Positions 9,801 through 21,800 of a stretch of 29,967 nucleotides of DNA are shown one piece after another; the first letter of the stretch is position 1, and each line of letters starts with the position of its first letter. Position numbers and translations under genes: made by a program. This DNA is from Sphacelaria rigidula (taxonomy: Eukaryota; Phaeophyceae; Sphacelariales): NCBI GenBank assembly GCA_964200075.2, contig CAXNAA020000071.1, positions 1 to 29,967 on the forward strand, given 5' to 3'. The notes under the pieces were generated by a model. That model did no database searches and was not told the DNA's origin. It worked only from the letters and a program-made list of their open reading frames with translations.

Positions 9801-12800
9801 TACCCGGCACAATCTGATAGCAACCCACCATCCAAGGCACGCTCAACTTCTGTTTTGCTGTGGCTACGCTATTGCGATAAGTAATCAAACACTCGCGTTT
9901 GCCGTAGGTACGATTCATACGCCATTCGAATACAACTTGATGAGTATCTCGATGAGTGCAAGGGGCGTATAGCCGTACTGCATCCAGAAGGACTCACTCG
10001 TCATTCGTGCGCACGGCAGTACGTCGCTCAGCGTGATCATTCGAATTGAAAAGAAAGCAGTAATAACTCCACCATTAGGAGGTCCTGGCGGCTGGAGATT
10101 GCCGGCAGTCGACGATGGTAAATCTAAAAGCGACACAAAAGAACTCTGCGGACGCAAGATTTCTTAATATGCAGAATCCATGAAGATACAGCAACACGGT
10201 TCAACAACTCCGCGGAGTACGAAAATCCTTCTTGAGCTCGGCAGACACCAAACCAGCTGCAAATCTCGCGGAAAAGCTGAGTCCGCTTCTTACAAAACTT
10301 CACCTGTGACTCCAGCAACACTTCCGACAACCGATCGATGTCGAGATCGATGGCGTGGGATCCAACGATATGTGTCGGCCGGATCTCATCCAGGGGCACT
10401 GCATCACTTCTTTCATCACGAAGAAATCTCGCCTGTTTTTTCGAATGTCGAATACGCGATTCGAATGGAGCAAGTTTCCATCCCGAACATCATAGGATGG
10501 GAGGCACCGGGTTTGGAACGTGGAAAATTGTTTACAGTAACAACGTTCACAACGTCTGCTGCGTCAACAACTGTAAACAAAGTCCACAACCAGTCTCACT
10601 GGCCCATACCAAAAGATATTGTGCCCGAGAGGGCGGGAAGGTGTACCCATGAGCATGCATGCCGTTGTCACAAGACCTTTGACCTCGCATCCCCGCAAAG
10701 CCGGCATGGAGCACGCGGGGTTTTCGCCGTACTAGGCTGTCTTGTCCCCGAGGGGAAACGTAGGGCAACGCATGTTCTTCTGACCGACGACACACGATAC
10801 CAATCCAGTTGAACAGTTGCCGACGAATGTTGTTGTAATGCGTGGGAGGACCGCGTGCTTGGGCGACCGCATCGAAGTTTAGACACCCCTAGTGTTAGGA
10901 TTAGGAGTAGGGTTAGTATTGAGACCAGGGTGTTCATGTAGGGACTGGCCCGATCGGCTTTGAAAAACGTCTATCCTGGGGTGTTTCGAACTACGATGCG
11001 GTCCTTTGAGCACGCGGTCCTGCCACGCATTGCAATTGTGAGAAACGCGGTCACCAGGCTGCACTCTCGGCTCTCACCGGTATAGCCGTTCGCAAAGTAC
11101 GGGGCGGGGTTAGTCTTTCTCCCATCTACCGCACCGTGATTTATTTTGGGAGGTCGGAGAAAACGTGCCCGCGTGGTGGTGATGGTTAGTTGATCCACAG
11201 TGACTCACATCGTGCGCGCGTCGAACTAGCTTGTTGTGTTCTTCGGCAAGATATAAGAGCATCGCCAGGGGGAATATACCCTCATCTTCCCGGGAAGGCA
11301 GTAAGAACGACACTGGGGTGTCATTGTCCACGGTATCCTGGAACAGAAGGTGACGCACATAGAGCTAACTTTAGAAAAATCGTACAGAGGGTTGCGAGTT
11401 GGCTCAGATTGGTACAGCCCTGGCGTGATGAATGAGCGATTCTGCGATATGATAAACAAGGTGGTCGGACCACCGCCCAAAGGTGTTACCCGTGCGTGAT
11501 GCGATGGTATCTCTTGGCATTCGAGGCGATCTACAAGACCGCGCGAGTGCCGCCATGCTGCCGAAAATCCTTGCATCGCCGCTTCCCAGCATGTTTGATC
11601 CTGTCCAAGAACATCAGCAAGGGTGAGTGCATCGTTGGATAGGCACGTCGGTGGCTGCGATAGAAAGACGATATATCACACTCCATCTGCGAATTATGCT
11701 GGCAGGAAACGGAAATCCGGCTTCAGCCGACATGCATTCCTCCGAGGGCATCGTCGACAGCAGCACTCCATTATTGTGTACAAACCGATGTGGCTATGAG
11801 CGTAGGGGGGTACCTCTTCATATAGAGGTACTGAGTGATGCGGTAGGGGTACGCAAATATTTTCTGAGGTTGGAATTGTTAGGAGCCCTTTCTCTCATCC
11901 AAAATACGACTTATGAAAATATGAGAGAGAACGCCAGGATTACTTTTCCAATGTGCTGGGGATATCCCGAATAAATCTGCAAACAGGGATGCCCTGACCC
12001 ATATTCTTGTGCGTCTGGAATCGTTGGGAGCCCCTGAATCAGACACAATTTCGCGAAAAAAGTGCACCCCTACCGTAGTATTGCTCTACTTCACGACGGA
12101 AACAGGCTGATATTTCGGCGAGCTTCGTCGGCAGTCCCAGTGAACAATACGGCTTTACTTCCCGATCCGTAAGCCACGGTGGCCGGGTAGCCAGTGCTGT
12201 ATTACGCGAGCTGACCGCGTACTTTTTTGACCGCATCGGATTTCAGAACACCCCGGGATCTACGTTTCTCAAGACCGCCTGGGCTATCCAGTCCCTGCAG
12301 GAATCGCGCTCCTGACCCTAACCCTAACCCTAACCCTAACCCTAACCCCAACCCTAACCATAGGGATGTTTAAGCTCCAATGCGGTCCAAAACGTACGCA
12401 GTTTGCTCACACATTTTAGGTGCTCTCACCACAGTGGGCGCCCTCTGCAAGGTTTGCCCTGCCGTGATAGTCCTGGCTTCGTGAATATCCACTCTCCCCG
12501 CGTACTCGGACTTGAGTATTTGCAACTGTGTGAGTTACAGATCCGAAAAGGAGAATCGCACAGGAAAAAACAAAGTACTCAAGGCATGGATGAAATTATC
12601 AAAGATCAGAACCTGTGGTGGGGTCAACGCGCGGCTCAAACTACAGATAACGCAGGCAGCACGTGTTACTGCGTTGTCAGAACGGAAGTCGTGGTTTTTT
12701 GTTGCTCTCTTGGGGAGTGGAAGATTATCTATCCACGGCATAGTGCTAAGCGAGCAAGTCGTACTGTAGAACTAGAAAAATTTCGCAAAACCAGTATGAA

Positions 12801-15800
12801 TCCAAATCGGATTGGACAAGCCAAATACAACTTCGGACTACCCTTTTTTGACACATCAGACGCCCAGTGGATATCTTCAGAAAAAACGTTTTGCGTACCC
12901 ATTGTAGCGCGGCCGGCAAGCTAGCAAGCGCAAGAAGCAAGGAGCGACGGCTATCGTCGAAAATCGTCTCCAGCAATGGCCACGCTCGATCGCTGTCCAC
13001 TGTCTTCCTAGTACCCACAGCTCTAAAACCTTCCTTCAACCCTTCCAGAGAAACAGCGTGCCTGATGTCCCACAATGTCGACTGCGAGCTGGCTGTTGAA
13101 TTCTCTGCGTTGGCAGATCCCTGTGGAAAGTTGTGCACATACCGCATCGATGCGTGCGGCGAAGCTCACAGTTTTTGATATTATTCAAGCAGACGACTTC
13201 TTTATTGAGGCCGCCCAGCGATGTCTACCGCGCACGGGTTCGTGGTAGGAAAGTGTCTACTCGTCGAAGTGCATGGGGCAGCAGGTAGCAACGATGATAA
13301 CATCTTTCGAAAAAATAAACAAAGCCCAAGCGTATGCTCAAGCACACGTACGGTTGTCAATCTTCAATCTATCGTTCATGACTATTGGTGAACTGATGAT
13401 CCCGCCCTCAAATGTGCTCTGATGCAGAGAGACCTTCGAATCAACTTTTCGATCAAAAGTTGGAGATATCGCGAGGTTTCAATATCTTCAAGTGACAACC
13501 GATCATCAAAATTGAGGACAGAGCTTTTCATTGAGGATGACAACCCGGAAAATGAAAATCTTCGTATTCACAACAATTCTTCGAAATATGGTTGCATTCC
13601 TTCACCTCCTGGTAGCTGTTGACAACTACTACGCGCTCCACATGTTGGGATTTCGATTACCGAAATGTTGGGGTCCTGGGTAAAATACGGTTCAAACAGC
13701 CGATAAACGAGATTGAGGATAGAGCTTTTCATCGAGGATAAGAACCCGGAGGATAAAAATCTTCATATTTACACCTAATCTTCGATAAATAGTTCATTCC
13801 TTCACCTACTGGTAGCTATTGACAAGCACTATACGTCGAAAAAATTGGATTTCGATGACCGAAATGTTGGGGTCCTAGGTGAGGAATCAATTTTGGGATA
13901 TTTCGGCGATCCGATCGGATCACCTAAATTCCCCAAAATTGATTCTTCATCTGGGACCCCAGCATTTCGGTTGTCGAAATCCACATTGTAGGGCCTGTAG
14001 CACTTGCCAAAAGCTACCAGTTGGTGACGTAATGGAACCATATTTCGAAGATTTGGTGTGGATACGAAAATTTTAATCCTCCGAGTTCTCATCTTCAATG
14101 AAAAGCTCCATCCTCAATTTCGATGATCGACTGCTTTCTGGGGAAGTCGGGCGGTCCGCTTTCATCACCTCAGTTCCTCACAACTTGTTCTTCACCTGGG
14201 AACCCCACATTTCGGTTACCGGAATCCAATTTTTCATGACGCGTACTAGTTGTCGATAGCTGCCAGTAGGTGGAGGAGTGCAACCATATTTCGAATATTT
14301 GGCGTGGATACGAAGATATAATTTTCTGGGTTATCATTTCCAATGCAAAGCTCCATCCTCAATTTTGATGATCGGATCTTAAATCGTAGTTATATTCGTA
14401 GTGTCTGTTGATATCAGTATATACAGGTCCGGAACAATGCGGTCGTTAGTACCTATTTTCCATAACTAGAAAGCCGAAAAACGATTACATGTTTGCGCAA
14501 ACACTCTTGGCTGCTCCGTCACGTGTTCTCAAATTCTCCATCATATGGGCACAACTTGTGCGACACATATCACGAGGAAAATGCGCGAAGTGTGCATGAT
14601 ATGTGCGTCTGTAAACCGCAGGAATATGACGCGTGATTTTTGCGATTTGGGGACAAGGTATCCCGCATCGATGCACAGGCTGCCACGTGAGGGAACTGAG
14701 CTGCTAAATCCACCATATTCCGGTCAAAATCCCTGCAAACCCCACTACAAAACGGCGATACGTTTGAATATCAAGACATGTTTGTGGCGTTCACCGTGTC
14801 AAACGGCAAAACTTTTTGCGTTGGAGTATGATCAACGACACCAATTTACGGATATGAGTCATTTTCCAATCCTCCCGCTGCTGAGCGATTGCACAACATA
14901 CGCGCAAGGTTACGAAGAAATACGGTGGGATATCACCGCGTCTGCAAATATGTGCGAAAGGCACATGGGTTGAAGGATGCGCATATGCCTTTCAAGTCCC
15001 AAGACGAAACATGTGCAGCACGCTGTGCACAATGTGCAAAGACAATACCAAAAACCTCGAGGAAAAGTCTACCACCGCCGCGTTGTCCAGTTTTGTTTTT
15101 CGCAACGTCTTCCATCCAACTTGGAGCAACCAAGTGATCAGTTGTACTCGCGCGTAATCTTTATTGTGTTCTGGATACACAATACTAAGATACGACGGAT
15201 AGGATACCGATGATTTGGATGATGACATTTCCATGGTTGTGGGGTGATACGGCATTTGGTCTGTTGGCGTATTGCAGTGTTCAGGGATGACGCATGTCAA
15301 ATGTATCGCTTGCAGCAATCTCTAAAAGGCAGGCGCGTTTTTCTCATGTCAGCTGTATTATGCAAGGGTCCACCCCATCCATTTTTATAGGATATATCTA
15401 GTTCTAGTCAACCAATATATAGATGGTGTGCGTTCGACAGTATCTGAATTGGGACAGTGACACAATGCTTTGGTATTTCGATACACGCCGAGTGTGCTAG
15501 GTCACCTACACTCCTACCTTACAATGCGGAATCTGCGCCAGGTATTTCCTTACAAAGAACAGGGAGGCTGGTATCGCCATCGCTACATCCACGCCTTTAA
15601 CGAAAAAGACTCGAAACCTCAACGCTCTTGCACCAGTTTATCACTGCGGCACATATAGTCCGGTGGCCGTGTTCGCCGAAGACGTAAGTAACCCTTGGAT
15701 GCCTCAAAGGGCCCCGTTCCTCGATATTCCACCCTTAATCAACAATTGACTCACCGAGTTGTACCCACATGCCGAGAATCTTGTACACTCACTGCGGGCA

Positions 15801-18800
15801 GGTGAACGAATCGTCCAAGTATCTCAGGAATGAACTGAACCAGGGCTGCTACTAGTACCATTTTGCTTCAGAATATCGCCGTAAAGTGGTTCCCACACGA
15901 ACGCCGGGTGCACGTTTTAGAATACAGCGTCAGCGGCTGCCGCACCGTGATCGGCCTTTGTCGGCATCACTTACCGCCGTCTGAACCCCTCCCGAGCTCA
16001 GCAGTTCTGTGGCAAAGGCTTTTCCCTCACCGCCTCGCCGAAGTTTGTCTGCGGCATTAGCTAGCCGTTGGGCAGCTTCCTCTGGGTCGCCCGAAACGGC
16101 TGAAAGGTACTCGGTGCAAAACGCGGCTTCCCAAGCGACGCGTCCTTCTTCCTGTTGCAGATATTCTCCCGCGGTGGATCTACAGAAACGACGAAGTGGG
16201 GGAACAAGAAGGAAGGGCGATAGGCGCGAAAGGAATTGACAAAGTATTGCGGACCGGGACAATCTCCCCTGACGTGTAGTCATGTCATCACATTGGTTCT
16301 CAGTAGATTTCTACACTACGCCACCGACGGAAATGAATGCTTCAGCGTTTTCGCTTCTACATAGACAGGTCAGGTCCGTTCTCCTTGCGATCAGGCAGAT
16401 GAATCGCCGGCGACGAAAACCGTATTCCTCACAAGCAAACGGCACCTGTGTGACGCAAGTTCATGCTACTAGTATCAAAAGAAAGTAGAAATTGAGCCTT
16501 AGTTTTTGACCGTCAGAGTCAAACCCATTCTCGACGGGAGTGTCTCACGTCATAGTGCGAGCATTAGCACGACCGACTCTGCCCGCTCCCTCGCCGAGCA
16601 ATGACAAGTGCACCCCAATAGCTAGTTGCTCGTTGTTCCTGCCCGTCAGACGCCGAAGCGCGCCAGCATCACCTAGTCCCCCACGTAAGAATATTTCCAC
16701 CACTCCTGCCCCCTCGCCAGGCCTCTCGTTAACGTGTACCGTGTTGAGCAGTTGGCGGGCTCTAGCGGCCCACGCGGCGCCGTCAGCGGCCGCTGCAGTG
16801 ACACCAGCGAGGTGCATAACGAGGCGCGTTGTAGCAACTTGTTCGGCCGACATGTCGCGTGTGGCCGCCGTACGAACTCCGTGCTGTCAGTGGTCCGGTT
16901 GCAGGCAGGGGACGAGCATTTTTTAATGACCACAAGATTACAACGAATCCCTCAGGTCGTCACGATGCAGGTCGCCACGATCCAGGTAGACGGCGTTTGG
17001 CATATCCCGGACTCCAGTGAACTCTTGTGAGGCAACTAGCATCCGCATTTTGTGTACGAAGAAATAGAGCAATACATTACTGTTCTCCACTCGTTTGCTA
17101 TCGCATGATGAGACGTGGTGTTCACTTTCCACCGATTAACGTTGCCCACAGGCCGTTGTACCAAGACTGTATACACGTAAACGGTCTCCCTGAGCCAATC
17201 GAACTACGGCCAAAAATCAACGCAACAAATCCTAAAATAGGATCAACACGACATGGATATGGTCCCGTTCTTGGTCATCGTTGTACGGTACGTGTCGAAG
17301 ACACACTGTATAGTGTACCCTGTCAGCCTCGCGTAGGTACGACACAGCTGAACCTTGTGCGAGTCCCGGCATCACCTCATCTAGAGTGTCGAGACAGTAG
17401 CCCCGAGCCTCTGGAGGCTTCACATTGATGGAATTGGGTTGGTCTGGCTTGTGGTCCGTCCCCCCCAACGTACGCTTGCAGCCTTCCTTGGGGCACACCT
17501 GGTGAATTTTAATCCCAACAACAGCAAAAACGCACGGGCACGAAAACGAGCTGTGTACCACAATCACCGCACCTCAATGAATTGGTTCATTGTGCGCTCA
17601 CCCACTCCTGTGGTGGTGGTGAGATGCACGAGAATTTGAACATAACCTCATCTCGGCACACAGCAGCAGCGTCTCCCACGGTGCGATAGCTACACAACAA
17701 CACACACAGGTGGAAACCGCGCACGGTGCCGGCCTACAACCAATCTCATCGCGGAGACACTGGATTTTTATTCCGTATGCTTTCCGATGGCAGTGATTCT
17801 CAAGTATTTTCTTCAGCGTATTGCCGCAATTCCAGACCTATCCCTACATAAAACACGAATCTTCAGCGGCTCGTGAGGAAGTCCAGATCGTACCAGCCTT
17901 CCGTATGATGGCTCTACTTAGCCCCTAGGTTTCATCTAATCACCCACCCATGACGCTCCATAGAACGTAGATACTACTGAAAGAAGTATTCAGTGGTAGC
18001 TCACCTTGGCTTCCATCGGCTTCCCGCACTCTGTTACGGCGTAGATGTACCCACATCCACATTGGTGATAGGTGAAGAAATGCGATGCTCCCATCGCGGT
18101 CATCTGCTTTGGTGTAACAGGGAGGAGCACTCAGACAAAAAACATCCATCGAAGTTGTGCCGCACGTTCGTGCCGACGAATTTTCGCACCGTATACTTCG
18201 CAACATTCCGGGCTCAGTGCGCTTCTGTAGTTGTGTTGATCGCGCTGGCCATGTCCATGTTACACTATGTGGGTCGATTTCCAAGCTAGTGTTGAGGAAT
18301 CGACAAGAACTCCGCGTCGACTCAATATCCTCGAAGCTGCATTGTGGGAAAGGCACTTCATGGGCGTAATACACGATATGAGCCCACCAAACCGTGCCTG
18401 ACAGTGAAGTCATGACATCGAGTACCCTTTACGAATGCGGAACTCACCTTTGCGAGGGTCATCCCTGAGTCCATGGTTGGCAGGAAAGCTGAAACGTCAG
18501 GCGACCAGTCAAACGTAGCATGCACGTACAGTGAAAACGCGAAATCGGGAAACGACAGTTTAGAAAAGACCAGTAGTACTGTGAATTAACACGGACTGAA
18601 GGCTTCCGAAATCGTGGACAGTACAACCGCCGACCTTAACCCGAAGTTTGATCAACACGAAACAATGCAACGGATTTGGGGCGGATGACGTCACCATTGA
18701 AAAACGGATACTTTAATCACCATTATTATGTCGCTAGTCAAGTTCAAATACTCTCCCAGGCTCAATACAACATACCATGAAACCCGTGCACGCACCTTGG

Positions 18801-21800
18801 CGCAAACGCTCAGGACAGGCGATAATATCCCAAAACATGGCCATCGGGCTTCTTGCATCCGCTGACATAGCTGCTGCGGCTACATGCACCATAAGCCTCG
18901 CCCAGAGCACGTCATCCAAAGAGCTCTGTGGGGTTAAGTGCAGCAATCCTCGAGCGGTACGGGCCTCCTTGGCGTCTCTGTCACCAGTTGCAGCTGGTGT
19001 AGAAGTAGTGTTGTTGTTTCAATAACGTAATTCATGGTAAACAAGCCAAGAAAGAACTTCATCAATATGTCGAAGTGTTTGTAAGAATTGAAAATGCTAG
19101 TTCTGAATAAACAATGAACACGCGTGTTGGACGTTTATGAACGGATATGAGTGCGACTATTATACATGTTTTAGAGCGTAAACATAACGCACCTGTTGTT
19201 GTGTGGTTTACACCGATAACGGCAGCAATAAGCTTTCGCTCCTTCGATGACAGGAAGCTCAGGGGCGATGCATCGGGTTGGTGTGTTGGCTCGCTCAAAA
19301 ACCACGCTTCTAGAAAATCCCTCGCCCTCGATTGCTGATGCTCTTCCTTGCTTTCTTCGTGACTGATCATCGCCTGCGTCGTTTACATTTGAGGTGATGA
19401 AGAGATTTGCATATGTAGTAAAACCGTTATGAAGCAAATATCGAAGGGAATTGTTCAAGTAGGAAAAACGCTGTCCCTAGGGCGCAATAGTCGCCAACGG
19501 TTCCAGACGTACTGGTTCTGTGGCGCTTGTGGTCCGTGTGATCATTTCTACCCGCCAAGCCCCAGTGTCAAGACAGATACTTCTATCCAACAAGGAGATA
19601 GAACTTACGAAGTGGATCCCGAGCACAAATCGCCATCAACCTCGTGCGTCATACCTTCACCAGGTTTGCCTCGTGGAACACTGCTGACAGAAGCCCCCCC
19701 TTCAGAGCCCTCGAATGTGCATCTCCTGCACATTCAGCGAAGGACACAAAAGACGACTTAGAAGTACAACACAGACAATGCGCATAGAGTGCACAGAAAA
19801 TATACCGGTCGGGAAGAAGAGAGCAATGATGCAGAAACTCCTTACCAACCGTGTACAACCCCCACGGCGGGCAGGGGAGGATTCGTGCATGTTGTATGTA
19901 TGAGACCACTGGTCATACTTGCAACAACTGAAGGCTTTTCGTTCTTGAACGAGCAATAACTGACAGCAACACGCAGATTGGAGACGTACTAATGGTTTGC
20001 GTTCCTTAGCAGTCAAAGTAATGGCAAGAGGGGATGGAGCGTGTGAGGGATGGAGAGAGGGACGGGGTTGCAATATTTCGGGATCAGTACGTAGGAAAAC
20101 GGTACAAAGAAGATCAATATTTCTTCCGTTTCTAGTGTTACCAACCGCCGGTCAAGTTCATGAAACAAACTCATTTGTCATCTTTCAACTCCTTCTATTC
20201 CTCACCGTGGGCTGCGGTATTGTCGACCAACACTCGTATTTCCTGCTCGAGTTTCTCCATGTTTGTTGTGTCCATGAACGCGGACACAGCTGCTCGGCAC
20301 TCGTGGAAGAAAGGAATTAGCTCGAGTGGATTTACCTGTGTTTAAGGACGGGGCACACAGAGGTCGGGCACGAAGGACACAGATCATGGTCAATTTGCCG
20401 TCAGTGCGAATCAACCCTATAAATCGCGAGAGAACCGAACTAGTACAACAATCATGTAACGCTTGTTGATGGTTGGTTTAGAGTGTATCAAGCTCACTCG
20501 ACCAGTGTTAGGCGCAAATGATCAATGTATCAAGAATATTTTCTGTGCTAGGGTCAAGAATACATCAAACGTCGGCGGGTTGTAAATCCTCGCACTTCAG
20601 CACATCTATTTCGCCGTCTTCAACAGTGTCTGCAGTTTGTAGGCCGCAACCGACTGAGAGCAGATATGTACTGCTCGATAGGAGTCACACGAGAACGTAC
20701 TGCAATGCGTTTTGAAGCACCCGATGGCTCAGCAGATGTCGACTACTGGAACATGGACAAGAGGTGGCATCATAGAAAAAGACAAGGGTTTGTTTGAAAA
20801 ACGTTTTGGGGCAACATATTTTATCGCCATATACCTGCGGCAGCTTGTCGCCAGCCATGAATGCAGACAGACGGTCATCGACAGAGGCAGCCCAAGGAAA
20901 AAGACTCAGCGGCGGGCGTCGCAGCTGGGCACGGAGAAAGGCCTCACCGCCCCCTTCTTGCTCAAGTGCTACCTGACGAAGGAAAAACATCCCCGGCTCG
21001 CGTGTCCAGCCATACTGTAGGTGGTATTTTTACGAAGGCCCGCATGTTACGACACGGGCAGAGCGGAAAGAGCGGAGGGAGGCGGGCGTATATCTGCACA
21101 CCGTATTTGAGACATCACTGATCGCCTATCCTCAATAAGACGGAGCCTGGAAGGGTAGAGGCAATCATCGGTTTTGGGGGAGCGTACGTGCAATTTTGTG
21201 TTACGTATGGGTGAAACGCAACTGACAAGCTCTCAGGAGAATGGAGGACTTCCCCGCAGCAGGAGCTGGTGACAGATAGCTGTTTCGTCGTACGCTCCCC
21301 CTGTGTACTCGCTTCACGCTACATTCAACATTTCATCGGAAGGGATCTTGACGTGGAGGAAGAACGGACAATAATTGAGTCTGTTGGAACAGCAGCCTTT
21401 TCAGGCACGCCGAGGAACACGAGGAATCAGCTGTGAACTACGCAAAGTAGGAACTGCCACCATCACCTGAGCATACGTAGTAAAACGTTGAATGCGCTCA
21501 ACGAACGAGGGGTGCGGAGCTTGTCTGCTGGTTATCGTAGTCATTTGACTATTTGCGTCATTAGTACTCTTGAAGGAGACGCATCCAACATTTGAGTGCT
21601 GATTCCATTTTACATCGTTTATCCTCCGCTTGTCTCGCCGTATGTGGCCACCACCTTTATTCTAGTAGAGCGATCGTTTTCTCGCTACTATTTGATGTGT
21701 TAAACCGTTTCATGTCACATTTGTCTAGCCCCCCATCACTTTCTGACAAACCCCGTTCCTCCTTGTAAATTCGACGTCCCCCCATCATATGAGTTCTACT

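Noticed and set aside
12092-12200. An extra RNF213-like exon between the family-A and family-B elements
   Set aside because: Open frames there resemble the family only weakly, and exons 17 and 18 join in phase 0 without it; a small in-phase exon cannot be fully excluded.
12315-12358. Chromosome end or fusion point marked by telomeric repeats
   Set aside because: The array sits inside the inverted ends of a repeated mobile element and the gene continues on both sides.
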